Source: Trichaptum fuscoviolaceum
Taxonomy: Eukaryota; Basidiomycota; Agaricomycetes; Hymenochaetales; Trichaptaceae
Assembly: GCA_910574455.1 (NCBI GenBank)
Contig: CAJSYZ010000005.1
Coordinates: 4,712,001-4,776,000 of the forward strand
Direction of reading: 5' to 3'
Length of the DNA stretch: 64,000 nt
Shown one piece after another: positions 1 to 11,729 of this stretch. The number at the start of each line of letters is the position of its first letter. The stretch's first letter is position 1. A program made the translations under genes and the position numbers. The notes under the pieces were generated by a model. The model made no database searches. It was not told the DNA's origin and worked only from the letters and a program-made list of their open reading frames with translations.

Positions 1-1584
1 TCCCATGAGGACACATCTCATTTCCACCCTTTCGTTCTCGATGGTAATCTGATTCTATTCTCTCTCACCTGGAACAAGTCCTTGCAGATGCTTTGTATGC
101 TTGCTTGTGTGGCTAAGAGAGCTTGGAGTCGGTTATTCCTTCGCGAGTATAAGATTTTCGTACTCTTTTTGACGTCTGCTCCAAATTCTGCGCTCCGGGG
201 ATGGTCGACATCAATTGGTTGTGCCTTGCTTTCGGTGTAGTCGCTGCAATCAATCTGGCGGAGAGCAGCCCGAGTACATGCTTGGATGAAAGGATGATTC
301 AACTCCGGCTTCTGGACGTTTGATTTGATTGCAGCCGACTCACCGGAGCGATGGACCCTAAGGTTGTCTCCTCAGGTTAGTGACATGACCGGTCGACTGG
401 ACAAACCACATGTGTTCCGTCATGAACACATGTCAGCGCACAAGTAGAGCTTGCTTTTGCGATTTTGAACAACCTGTGTTGGCCGCTTATATTCTTTGAA
501 TCTTACCTTTCTGAATGAGCAGATCAGCCAACGATATGCACTACCTGAATATGAGAATGGTGAGTTCAGATCAGTACTCTTCTGACGATTCAGGAATCAC
601 CGTTTCTTCTAAAGATCTCTGCAGGACTCTCCTGGAAATGCCACCCCCCCCCCCCCCAAGAATCTCTGTAAATGCATAGAATTTCCAGCCACACGAACGG
701 AAAATCTTTCTTCATGTAAGACTCTAGACCGTTCTCATCTTCTTATCGAGGCTGAGGACTGTTTAGTATAAGGGAATTCCTATAGCGTGAGGGTGGCAGG
801 AAAGAGCGCGAGAACCAGTGTGGTTGGGAGAGCCAAGCCGCGAGACCAAAACACTGTGCATGACCTTGAGGCGCGACGCGTCGCGCGTTAATGTGCCAAG
901 CACATGCAATTGTCGGCATGGTCCTCTTGCCGCCCGCGCGCAGAATTTTGCGTTTCCATACTTTTATGCAAACGGCTGTAATACAACGCAACCCTCCCGG
1001 CTCAGACGTGCTATCATGATGCAGCCTCCGTGGCCTTTTTGTGGTGCCGGCCACATCTCTGCATAAGCTTTTGCACCTCTTGCGAGTCCTTTGACTAAAC
1101 TTGTCTTGTCTGATGCTGGCCATCGAAAGACTTTCGCACTACATCTATTGTGGGTGAAGACGTACAATCTTCACTCTCTCCGTCCTCGTCTGCAAGAGAA
1201 CTCGGCTTGTTGTCTATACGTGGTTCCATGGTCTAAACTTGTTTAGTATATGCTTTCTCTGAAGGGGGCTCAAATTGTAGGAAACTCAGTGGTTTGTAGA
1301 TGCACTGTAGCAGTTTAGGTTGTCAGTGAGCATACACGTACTTTAGGGGTGTTGTCTTCATCACCTTCACTCGCATACAATGCTTTCATCTACACGCCAA
1401 GTTTAATATGAGCTGATGTTATCCATTACATAAATTCTAGTGCAGTCGGTGGAGAGAGTCACAAAAGGAGCGTTTCTTCCTCGCAGCTAAACGGGGAAGG
1501 TTGTGTACAATGGTTTCTACAAGAGTCTATACAATACAACCAAGGTGACGGAAAACAGAAATGCGTAGTTGAAGACTGCTATAA
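1..1584. other. Intergenic, no supported gene
   Basis: No reading frame here combines an ATG, convincing composition and splice sites. A 14-C homopolymer lies at 644-657. The rest looks like unique non-coding DNA downstream of the membrane-protein pseudogene. Confidence 0.5.
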
Positions 1585-3343
1585 TCAAATATGCGGTATA
1601 AATTTTGTCCAAACAACTGTATCGAACGCGGGAGGAGGTAGGCGGCGAAGGGATAGGAGGGCAAGAGTGAGGAGGGAAAGGCGGGCGACAGGATATATGA
1701 TAGCAGGAGGTGTTTCTACGGCCTTCTTTCTGCGCGTCCAGTATATACCCTTCTCACTTGCAAAATAATATCTTCTCCATTTTTTATAAACAAAACGTGT
1801 GTAGACAGAAGCAGCTGCGATGATGAAAAGACAGAGGCCTACGATGGTCAGGGATGCCGTCCGCCAAAGGATCCGTTCGACCGTCGTAGGGAAGTCGAAG
1901 TGTCATGCAGCACAGTGGATCGACCCAAATGCGGCGCCTGCTAAGGCAGAGAGGATCAAAAGCGGCCTCGCTTCGGCGTACTCGCTGTAGAACATCATCG
2001 TCATGATCCACCGCATGTCTTCCTCGTTGAAGAGCAGCACGAGCGCCGGTATGGTGTCCATTTTGATTTTGACATCGCTGAAGGGATCCAGACTGAATCC
2101 GACTAATACATCGTCTAATCCAGGGTCAAGTATCTGCTGCATTGGGACGAACACGAGCAGGTACGGCAAGTAGAACAGCTTCTTGATGACAAGCGAGAGG
2201 GCTGGCCGAAAGTGCGATCTCGTCGGCGGAGAACCTGGGCTTTGTACAAATTCGGCAGCGGGATTAACATCTTTCTTCGTCCTGTGGGGTATCATATGAC
2301 GTAACACATGGATCACTGTCAGAAGCCACATCGAAAGGGATTGTAGATGTGTCGCTAGTGTCGAAATGATTGACTGTGCGGTGTGTCGGAGATAATCTCT
2401 CAGCCGGATCTCGTCTTCGGGGAATGACCATCTCTCGTTCCGCAACTCATGTTCGTCATTTCTAACCTTTCTGGCCTTCTCCAACTTACTCTCCAACTGC
2501 TTCGTGCGGATGACGATCGGACATCGGACATCGAGCGGCTTGCTCCACCAGAAAAGATACATGATGCTGTTCAGTCCGGCCAGCGCAACCGTCGTAAGCT
2601 CAATCTCCGTAATCGTCAAGTGCTGGTGTGCACGTGCGATGAGCTGGATGAGGAACCACGTGCCAGTGATTTGCAGTAAAGCGACTTCGAGAGAGCATCG
2701 CCTTTGATTCGGTCTTCGATCTCTTTCGCGGTCGTCTCCGGGAAGTCAATCAGTCGCTTCTGCAGTAGTTCCTGAAATTCGAAGAAACGGAGGACGCTTT
2801 CCTGCACGACGATCCCCTCCTTCTCTGTTTCATAGCGGTAACAATACCAGGCATAAAAGTCGTCGTCCTCTATGTAATTCACTTTGAAGCCTCCCATCTG
2901 CAAGAAATGCGTACCTACAAAAACTGTTCAACTAAATTTATTCCGAGATTGAGAGCGAATAAAGTTATACATGATTTTGAACGTGCTCTATTGATCATCT
3001 CTCTAATCTGCACGGCGCCTCGCCACTGCTTGAAAGCCCACATGATCATCACCTCCGGCGCCAGCAGGGCCAGAAACATGAGGAAGATCCGACGCTTCAG
3101 TAGCATCCAGCTACTCTCTTCGAGGATCGGCACGTTGGGATGGACAGAAATCCATGTCACCGCAAACGTTGTCGCCAGGCAGCTCCAAACGATGTCCCAG
3201 ACGGAACGACCAGGGTAAGAACAGTCGTTCGAACATTCGTCTCGCGGGGAAAGGGGCGCATCGTAGGCGAGGGACGGGGCGACTGGTACAGCACTCGTGC
3301 CATAGTGTTGAGCGAGAAACAAGTATGCGAGAACGAGGAGCAT
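1585..3343 (-). pseudogene. Membrane protein of the agaricomycete CPSRSVWDIVWSC family, disrupted copy 1
   Basis: Function unknown. The family is a large agaricomycete group with a signal peptide, the SVWDIVWSC block and several hydrophobic segments. The chosen ATG at 3343 starts a secretion signal (LLVLAYLFLAQHYGTSA); a longer in-frame start at 3448 would bury it. Exon 1 runs to 2971 and a 56-nt intron covers 2915-2970. Exon 2 has two lesions when compared with the paralog at 7130-8934. About 4 nt are missing near 2684, which shifts the frame after GDALSK and back into the conserved LLQI..LTITEIELT block. An in-frame TGA at 1903-1905 replaces the Trp of IHCAAW. After the TGA the frame stays open for 105 codons and ends in WTKFIPHI, matching the paralog's WTKVVPHL, so the lesion is probably young. 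Confidence 0.75.
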
Positions 3344-4843
3344 GCGGGATGGCAGACAGGGATCAAGGTGTGAAAAGACGACAAGTCGGTGCCAATCGCG
3401 TGGGAACGTCGATTTGAAGTTGCTTTTCGCCTTCGGTTTCGCCTTCACTCGTTGTCCAAGTCAAGTTCTTCTGCTCATTGTCCTTCGTCACCCAAGCTCA
3501 AGATGTGCGAGAACTCCGCTTGGTAGTGTTATATGAGGTATACAAGGAGATCCAACATTAAAACCGATGTTTACGCAGCTGCCATGTGAAAAACGACGGC
3601 GGTTCGACATCCTTAGACATTGCGGTTTGCACTCACCCTTCTCAGCACCTATTTACTAATGCCGAGCTATATGTAGACCCCCAGCTCATATTCAGAGCTC
3701 TTCACGAAAGACCTGCGCATCTTGACCTGTGGATGTACCTCATATCTCGTTTCCCCGTGAGCTGACCTCGCAAATGGCTATCTGCTCAATATCTACTAGA
3801 TGTGTGTGAGATACGAGGGAGGGTTATCGTCATCCGAGCCCCTCTGGCGGGATAGCGGGAGAATTTGGAATGAAGGGTCGAGAGGTCGGCTCTCAAGGAG
3901 TCTAACTCAACACTAACCTCAAGTCGTTTTGACCTTGAAGATAATACCTGACAGCACTACGATCAGGTTTTAGAGGCGAATATTGAAATGGCTGCTTCCA
4001 AATTCCCAACGATTAAGTGGTATTATGACCAAGCGGTGGGTTGATATGAAGGAAACTTGATGATCGCAGTTGATGGTCATTGCATCAAACCCACCCCTTT
4101 TCTAAGATTGCACGATCTCAACATTCACCTCAGCCTCGACTCTTACTAAAACCTCTTTGTGTTGGATTGTAATGTAATTTGCGCCGCACATGTGTATCGT
4201 TGACCTATGTACCAGTCAAGCCGTTTCGGCCTTGAAGATAGCACTCAAACAGCATCGAGTCCTGCGCGGTCTGATTTCTACTGGTGATTCTTGAAGTGAG
4301 TACTTCCACATTCTCACCGATTAAGAGATATTCTGATCAAGCGGTGCATTGATCGGACGGAACCCTCATGATCGCAGTTGATGGCCGTTGCAGCAAACCC
4401 CCTTTCTACGCCCGCTCGCTATGCTGCTGACCTGTGACTCTGGTGACTGAGTCTCTACTGTACGCCTGAACTCTGGATCAGACACATCTGCTCATGCCTA
4501 ACTACTGACGCGCGTTAAGGCAAACCCGCCCACATCCTACACTGTGGGGCTACCCGATGATATTGACTCATACGGGAAGAGTAGCCTTTGATTAAGCATT
4601 TTGCACAAGACTGTACGTCGTCAACCTAACATATTCATTGTAGCAATCTCACCTCTGTCCTTTTTCGGAAGCAGAAGAAAATGTGCCAGTTTAAGAATGG
4701 GAGCAGTTATCGCACTTGCTTGGACTAAATGGGATCGTTTTTCTCTTAAGAAGTTCCTAAGTCCATAGCACTTGAGGAATCCTCGCGACATATTGCGTGC
4801 TTCTCTCCCACTGGCATATAACCAACTCTAGATCATTCTCGCT
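3344..4843. other. Intergenic region upstream of the aminotransferase
   Basis: No gene seen. It holds a diverged direct repeat (3920-4101 and 4217-4408), listed separately. The last part is presumably the promoter of the aminotransferase gene. Confidence 0.5.
3920..4408. repeat. Diverged direct repeat, two ~185-bp copies
   Basis: Copy A (3920-4101) and copy B (4217-4408) share the same order of blocks: CAAGYCGTTT, GCCTTGAAGATA or CCTTGAAGATA, CCGATTAAG-type block, CAAGCGGTG, ATGATCGCAGTTGATGG and CAAACCC. Intervening stretches differ and contain indels. I judge them about two-thirds identical by eye. The pair lies 440-920 bp upstream of the aminotransferase ATG. Confidence 0.6.
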
Positions 4844-6797
4844 ATGGCTCATAGCGCATTGACGAATTCGTCTACTGTGGCAATTTTATCAACCAAGAAA
4901 AGGCGCGCCAGTAGTTTGGCAACGACGGGTCGTTCTCTAAGATCTGTGCAACACCAAAATGTGCACACCACCGGTATCACAGTGACGAAGGCCATCAAAA
5001 TACTACCAATCGAATACTACGACGTCTTTTTCTCCGAGCAGGCAAAAAGGCGTCAGCCAAGCTCAAGTGAGTTTCCATCTAACATTTCGTCGCCGTATAA
5101 ATCTCGCTAACATTCACGCAGTCAGAGAGCTCCTCCCATTAGAGCAGGTTCCAGGCGTGATTTCAGTCCTCGGGGGGAAACCCAACCCATTCTCCTTCCC
5201 CATCACGGGCCTGACAATAGATGTCCACTCTGCCTCCGACCCGCCGGAGGAACCAGGGACCCCTCTGACGATTTCGAGCGAAGCTCTTGCGGATGGCCTT
5301 CAGTACGGTTTGACGGCAGGCTATGGGCCGTTGATTGAATGGCTCATGGGCCTACAAGCTTACTCTCATGGGCGTCGAGATGGCGAGGGCTGGAGGATAT
5401 CCACATCGTGCGGATCTCAGGATGCGCTGTTTAAAGTACGTACCTTAGATCTGGCCCAGCTGTCGTCGAACCTGACTTGTTCTCGCGAAGGCCTTTAGTG
5501 CTGTCCTATCTCCCGGTGACGCTATTCTTGTCGAGTCTCCTGTCTATGCGTATGTTTCTCTCCTCTTTTCCACGTTTTGGGAAAAGCGCAGGTTGATGTG
5601 AAAAATCAGCGGAATTCTTCCAATCCTTCATGAACTACAAGCGGACATCATCCGTGCGTTCTCCTTTATCCTTACTACGTAGTTGCTTGTATGACGACGC
5701 GATATGCATAGCTATCGAACTCGACGCTGATGGCATCCAGCCCTCTGTACTGCGCGAAACGCTCGAGAACTGGCCGACGGCCAAACCACGGCCCAAAGCG
5801 CTTTATACCGTTCCTGTTCGTCTTTTATTCATATATTGATAAAGAAAGCATAGCTCATGTGCTTATTAAGTTCGGATCCAATCCCGCGGGGATGACCACA
5901 ACGGAGGAGAGACGGCGTGAAGTGCTAGCCCTTTCTGCAAAATACGATTTTCTTATATTTGAAGGTCAGTGCGGACCTTGCACCTCCCAAGCTTTCTTTT
6001 CTCACTCAAGGTGTATTCCACTTGGCCTTCGGTTCTTGCATAACAGATGACCCGTACCACTATCTTTACTATGGTGAACTGCCACGGCCTAGGTCATACT
6101 TCAGCCTAGAGTTGGACCAGCCAGAGGTGGGGCGCGTGGTGAGGTTCGATAGCCTGTCGAAGATCCTTTCGGCAGGGATGCGCATGGGCTTTGTATCCGG
6201 GCCTACTTCTATTCTGAATGCAATGGATATGCATGTACGTTTGTTACCAGCTCGGCCTGACTCCGGCTTGTGGTTTTGATAAAGCTCCATTACCAGACAG
6301 CGATGTCCAACATGCAGGTCCCAACGTTGACTCAAGTGATTACGCACGCTATACTCGAGTCATGGGGGTATGATAAGTTCCGGGAGCACACCGAGGTTGT
6401 TTCGATGGCCTATCGCAAAAGACGCGATATTTTCGATGCCGCGCTGCACTCCACGCTCGGTGGGCTTGTGGAGTGGACACCTCCGGAATCTGGGCTGTTC
6501 TTTTGGTATGCACGACTCGGAGCTGCGCGCCAGCTTCATCATGCTAACAACTCTGCTTCACTTACTAGGTTCAAACTTCTGCTCAAGGGAGGAAATGAAG
6601 ATTCCGAGGAGCTGATCCGCGAAAAGGCATTCAAGAAAGGTGTGCTCGCCATGCCCGGTGCGCCGTTCATGCCGGACGGTGGGCCTACGCAATACGTGCG
6701 CGCGTCGTTCAGCCTTTTGGAGCCGGATGAGATACAAGAAGCTCTCAGGCGTTTGAGGGACGTTCTTTTGGAAGAACGGTCACAGACCTCTGAATGA
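4844..6797 (+). CDS. PLP-dependent aminotransferase, Aro8/AADAT type
   Basis: Likely an aromatic amino acid or 2-aminoadipate aminotransferase of fold type I. Nine exons splice cleanly: 4844-5066, 5122-5435, 5491-5549, 5610-5653, 5712-5815, 5871-5964, 6047-6234, 6297-6505 and 6569-6797. They total 1,464 nt and encode 487 residues, the usual size for this family. Visible motifs in order: VISVLGGKPNPFSFP near the N-terminus, LQYGLTAGYGPL, SCGSQDALFK, LVESPVYAG, GSNPAGMT, FEDDPYHYLYY and DSLSKILSAGMRMGF, whose Lys (about residue 318) should bind PLP. The C-terminal small domain has VRASFSLLEPDEI. No obvious secretion signal, so it is probably cytosolic. It sits between two broken membrane-protein paralogs with no functional link apparent. 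Substrate choice among aromatic amino acids, kynurenine and aminoadipate cannot be decided from sequence alone. Confidence 0.93.
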
Positions 6798-7129
6798 TAA
6801 TGTTTTGCATGATTCAAATATATATATGTATATTATACAGTAGATGAACGACGGGCTCGTCTTCAAGTTTTGCGCGTGGGGAGCGCGTAGTCACTAGTGC
6901 AACATTGGTTGACTGAGTTTGTTTAATAATAATTCGCGCTTCATCACAGCCTGAGTAGTCCTCGACCCTTTGCATTATTATAGACTTCATCAATTCTCGG
7001 CATCAAGCAAGTCTAAGCGGGTGTTGGACAACTCTCAACAACACATTTCTAGGAGTCCTTATAATTTTCAGACAGAAGGACATACACAAAAATAAGCGAG
7101 ATTCACTGAGGGTGCATAGGTTTAAATGG
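6798..7129. other. Convergent intergenic spacer
   Basis: Short AT-rich spacer between the 3' ends of the aminotransferase and the second membrane-protein paralog. Nothing else recognised. Confidence 0.5.
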
Positions 7130-8934
7130 TCATAGATGAGGAACGACCTTTGTCCAAGCAACTGTCTCAAGTGCGGAGACCGGAAGATTGCGGAGGGACA
7201 ATACAGCAAGAATAAGGAGCGAAACCCGGGAGAGGGGATAAACGATGGCAGGAGCTGTCTCCAATATACGTTGCGATGCTTTCCATATCTTCCATTCATC
7301 CATCCGTCGGGCAGAGAATGCTCTGGAGCGACTGCGTCGAATAGCGCCGTATATAGGAATCCCCACAACAACAGAGATGCACACCCCGACTATGGTCAAC
7401 GAAGCCGTGAGCCAGAGGAGCCTCTCGACGTCGGAAGAAAAGTTGGATTGCCATGCAGCACAATGTATGGATCCGAACACAGCACCTGCAGTGGCGGATA
7501 GGTACAGGAGAGGCTTCGATTCGGCCTTTTCACCGTAGAAGATCATTGACATGATCCACCTCATGTCATCCTCATTGAAGAGGAGTTCCAGGGATGGTTT
7601 GGACCCAGTTTTGTCTTTGGCATCTTTGAAAGACTCCAGAGACGTTGTCCAAAATGGTCTGAGAATCCTGTCTATGGGGAGGAACATAAGCATGTATGGA
7701 AAGTGTAGTAGTATGATGACGACGTGCTTGCACGTTGCACATATCCATTGGATGATTTGGTTGATTGCGGAAGAACTATTACTCGGGTCCGGGTCGTCAA
7801 CTCGTTCGGAAGTTGACACACAGAAGGTGGTGGAGGTCGAACAGAACATTTTTAAGAGTGTCCCCCAATGAAGCCAAACCATCAAATCCAGAAGCACCCG
7901 TTCGGCCAACTTCATCATTAACGACCCGGCATGTCTCGCCATCGTCATCATATGAGCATTGAGCTGAAAGCCCTCCGTGTTGTTTAAGAAAGTCCATTTC
8001 TCTTCTTGCTCTTCGGAGTACTCTTCACTCTTTTTATTGCAACACTTCCCCCTTCCCCTCTCCACAAGCTTCCTCTGCAACTCCCTCATTCATATTGTGA
8101 ATGGGCACCTAACGTTGAGTGGCTTACTCCACCAAAAGAGATACATAATGCTGTTTAGCCCTGCCAACGCAGCTGTCGTAAGTTCGACCTCGGTGATAGT
8201 CAAATGCTGACATGCACGCGCGATGAGTTGGGCGATGAACCAGATGATTTGCAATAGAGCAATGCCTTTCGAGAGGGCATCACCTTTGCTCCGGTCGTTG
8301 ATCTCATCCTCGCTTATATTCGGAAAGTCAATCTTTCCCTCAGCGAGAAGGATTCTGAAACTGTTGTACATGAGTACACCTTCCCATACGCGTAGTCCCT
8401 TCTGCTTGGTTTGATACCGGCCCATTCGTGGGAGCAAGATTTTGTCGCTATTAATTGTACACAGTTTGAATCCTCCCATCTGTAGAAAATGAGCGTGGGC
8501 CATTGTCCATGGCCGACCTGCGTTAATATAAGTAACATAAAGATTAATGATGAGAGCCACGAACATGATGCCGGTCGTGCTTTATTCACGGTCTCCATTA
8601 TCATGACTGCCCCTCGCCACTGCTTGAACGCCCACATGATCATCACCTCCGGCGCGAGTAGAGCGAGGCACATCAAGAAGATCCGGCGCTTCAATAACGG
8701 CCAATTCTTCTCTTCTAGCCATGGAACATTGGGGTGCACTGACACCCATGTCATAGCGAATGTTGTCGCCAAGCAGCTCCATACGATGTCCCAGACTGAC
8801 CGGCTGGGACAGGTTATCTGGGAGTCGACACTAATGATGTCATGGGTTGTAATGTCGGGGAAGAGTGCAGGGACGGGCGCGGCGCTCGTTTCAAACCTCT
8901 GGAAGATGAAGAGGCCAACTAGGAGAGACAGCAT
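7130..8934 (-). pseudogene. Membrane protein of the CPSRSVWDIVWSC family, copy 2 with one in-frame TGA
   Basis: Paralog of the gene at 1585-3343; function unknown. The ATG at 8934 starts a signal peptide (MLSLLVGLFIFQRFETSA), followed by CPSRSVWDIVWSCLATTF and MIMWAFKQWRGA. A 47-nt intron (8518-8564) falls at the same position as in copy 1 and joins ..PAS to CRPWTMAHAHFLQMGGF. Unlike copy 1, the GDALSK..LTITEVELT region is in frame. A TGA at 8090-8092 falls just after RCPFTI, where copy 1 reads RCPIVIRTKQ, so an Arg codon may have become TGA. Downstream the frame is open for 319 codons, including LLFNEDDMRWIMSMIFYGE and GSIHCAAWQ, and stops at WTKVVPHL. Either a recent nonsense mutation, a truncated product of about 275 residues, or a sequence error. 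Confidence 0.72.
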
Positions 8935-11491
8935 GATAGTGGATGGAAGCAAAAAGCGTTGACGCAGAGACGAGGTTGAACAGGAATGTAGTTAGCACAC
9001 TAAATGATAGCAATGTATCAGCGCCTTTGGTTCATAGCCTCCGTCTGCACCACACGCATCAATAAGATTAGCGCTGAGTGAACCCTCCAGTTCCAGCACA
9101 GCGATATAACCCATGCCATTTCTCATCAAAAAATGTGCGAAGGGTACTTATATCTTATGCTATATGCCTGTCAGTATGGTGATTTAATGATAGTCATTGT
9201 AAGACGATGGGTCCAGTGAGCCTGGCGGCGTCAACCCACAGTCACCGAAAAGTTTCTCCTGTAAATAAACAGATTTTCGTAAAGTCATCATAGAATGCTG
9301 AATCTCCATTGAATGTAGCAGGGCTTTTCAAGTAGAGGAGAGGACCGCGAAGCCGTTAACCGCACGATAAGAAAGGAAGGAAAATGATGTGGTTGAAGTG
9401 ATACGTGAGGAGTTACCGAGCTCGGATTTATCCGGGACTCGGAATTCATTCAACTTGAAGTTGCCACTGGCACGTGCTCAGGCTGTCCCTTTCAAGTTCA
9501 AGTTTTACCACTACCAGTGGACTCCAGAGGTTCGTTCTTCCTTACATCCCCAGGGCGTGGGCGTCCCATCTTAATCCCACTACGGACGCAGAACGTCGTC
9601 TTCGCACTTGTCGTCCCCCATCCTCATGTCTGTGTTTTCGTGTTGAAGTCAGCTCCAAGTAGCCGCGTAGGACATCTGGAAAGCTTGCGCAACATCTTCT
9701 CTCGTTTGCGCTGTTTGTACATAAAAATTCGACCTCGGATATGCGAAGGAAGCAACGCATCTGAGCTCTGCACCGCAGACAAAAATAATGTTGAAACAAC
9801 TATATTCCAAGTCAAGACCATATATCTATGCCTGAATGGACATACATACCTGCCATTTGCGGATCGATGAATTTCTTGAGACAAAGGTGTAGATTTTTCG
9901 AAGGACCGGAAATCAATGCTTTTTGCTTTCGTACGAGTCTAACCCTATATTTCTCGCCCGAGATGAATGTTGAAGAATCGAAGAGAATTTTTAGCTGTTG
10001 TACAATCCTTCGAGCAGCAGAGCTTGTCGAGAGATGAAACCAACTTGAACAGCTGCACCTGGGCTAACCTGTTGGAAATCGGAACCGAAGGAACAGCGCC
10101 CGCGTTAGCCTGGATGTTCCAGATTCAAATTGGCCAGGGCGCTTAGACGATCGCAGATCGCAAGGTCCGAGACAATATTTCGATTTTATTTATCCGCTAT
10201 GATCGAACAGAATGAATGGTCGAGAGCGTCCTCCGGCCGAGAGATCAATTTTGCCGTCATAGTGGACCTGAAGAATACAAGTGAGAGGAAGGTCAGAAGT
10301 CAGAGGAGGACATAGAAAAGAGAGTACAACATACGAGCAGAACAACATAACGCCAGAACGCCAAGCGAAACACACATCTCGGCAGCCGTACAACCGACGG
10401 CAAGACCGCAAATGGAATGAGTGTGGGGATCCGGAGTTAGCCGAGGGTTGAAGTGATGCGGGGAAGTGAGTGGCATGACCTCCTGACCTGAACTCGGGAA
10501 GTATGTATCATATGCCACCTCATCCGCAATTTTTCGCTCGATTTTTCTGCTATGGCTCAATTTCACGCTGGGTGCCTCTCTCCCTTCTGCTCGACGTCGT
10601 CAACGCCTGCTTGTCGCTCGCCGTCGCTGTCGTGCACGACATCAGCCTGCACGGAGCTCAAGTGTGCGTGGTCGAACGATAGGATCCGCTCCCGCTCCTG
10701 ACCAATCTATTCTATTGCAGAGAATTCGCCGAAGGGACGGAAGCTCACATTCCCAAGCTCATACGACGACGACGCGGAACGAGCTCCTGTCTATTCATTC
10801 CGCCTGAGGAGAGCTATGAGTTGTGAGCTGTGAAGGCCGCCTCTAGCCTGTGAACGCTGCGACCGCATCGCTCATTAATATTGCCCTGAGCCCCCCCGTC
10901 TGTGCGCCGACCGGCTGTTGTTTTCCCTCCTTCGCGCCCGAGACACACGCGACAGTCCCGAGCAAATTTCACTCACCTTCGATTTCCCATCCCACAGCAC
11001 GCTTAAGTATAGCACCCGCTTGGCCTTCACTCGGTCCTCCGTACTGCTTCCTGCTTCCTGCTTCCTGTTCTCTCTGTCCTCGAGCGCCACATTTGCAACT
11101 GGAAGTTTTTCGTCAAACATCACCGAGTGGCTTTCGCCCAATCGTCGTGGCGGAGACTTGTGAGGATTTGCGTTGGAATTCGACGTGAGTAGATCCTGTC
11201 GCTTTTGTCTCTTTGGTAGTATCGTCTACTGTTCTTGGAGATCCACGCTGTCAAGTCGGGATGGCTTTTCTATGTCCCGGTTATGCGCAGGTCAGCCCCA
11301 TCAAACGTGAAGCGCAACACCCACCGGTCGTCAGCCACCCCTGTCCTCCGACCAGCCGGCCTTTATGGGCATTATAACCCCTTTATGTTGGGACGGGACT
11401 CTGCACTGACGTCGCCTTCCCCTTCGTTTCTTCTAGGTTTTATAGGTGCTGAACTCGGACCTCCTCTTTAGCGACACACGCCAGTCAGGAG
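8935..11491. other. Long intergenic region
   Basis: About 2.5 kb without a supportable gene. The palindrome TGCCACTGGCA lies at 9462-9472 next to several TTCAAGTT words, a pattern repeated elsewhere in the window. The right part (10.5-11.4 kb) is pyrimidine-rich, as is common in fungal promoters. Confidence 0.45.
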
Positions 11492-11729
11492 ATGTCAACC
11501 TCGGTCACCACCACCATGGCCAGCACAAATACAAAATTGTCGGCGAAACAGAAGTCGTTGGAGAAGGATGGGAGGCGTGTCGACTTTGCCAACGGGCGAA
11601 CACAGATGTGAGTCATTCACCTAAATGTTGTGACTCCTTTATTCCCTTCGCGTTCCTCCTTCCCCCTTTGTGTTCTTTGTTTCTTCCAGAGTTTCAGCTT
11701 TGAGATATCCATTGGCGAATGAATGTTGA
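11492..11729 (+). CDS. Possible short two-exon gene
   Basis: Not recognised. An ATG at 11492 opens a compositionally coding-like stretch (MSTSVTTTMASTNTK, then KQKSLEKDGRRVDFANGRTQ). It runs straight into a strong GTGAGT donor at 11608. The acceptor TTCTTCCAG at 11689 would give a 40-nt second exon and a product of 51 residues stopping at 11729. A longer gene with further exons, or an upstream reading frame in the leader of the 12688 gene, are alternatives. Confidence 0.28.

Noticed and set aside
18..302. Minus-strand frame at the left edge
   Set aside because: It starts with a non-ATG codon, has no recognisable motif, and no splice context.
1903..1905. TGA decoded as an amino acid in this genome
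   Set aside because: The aminotransferase and the first Zn2Cys6 factor end properly at TGA, and copy 1 also has a frameshift, so decay is simpler.
8060..8120. Intron removing the TGA in paralog 2
   Set aside because: The only GT..AG interval nearby is about 30 nt, too short, and it would delete residues that are conserved in copy 1.
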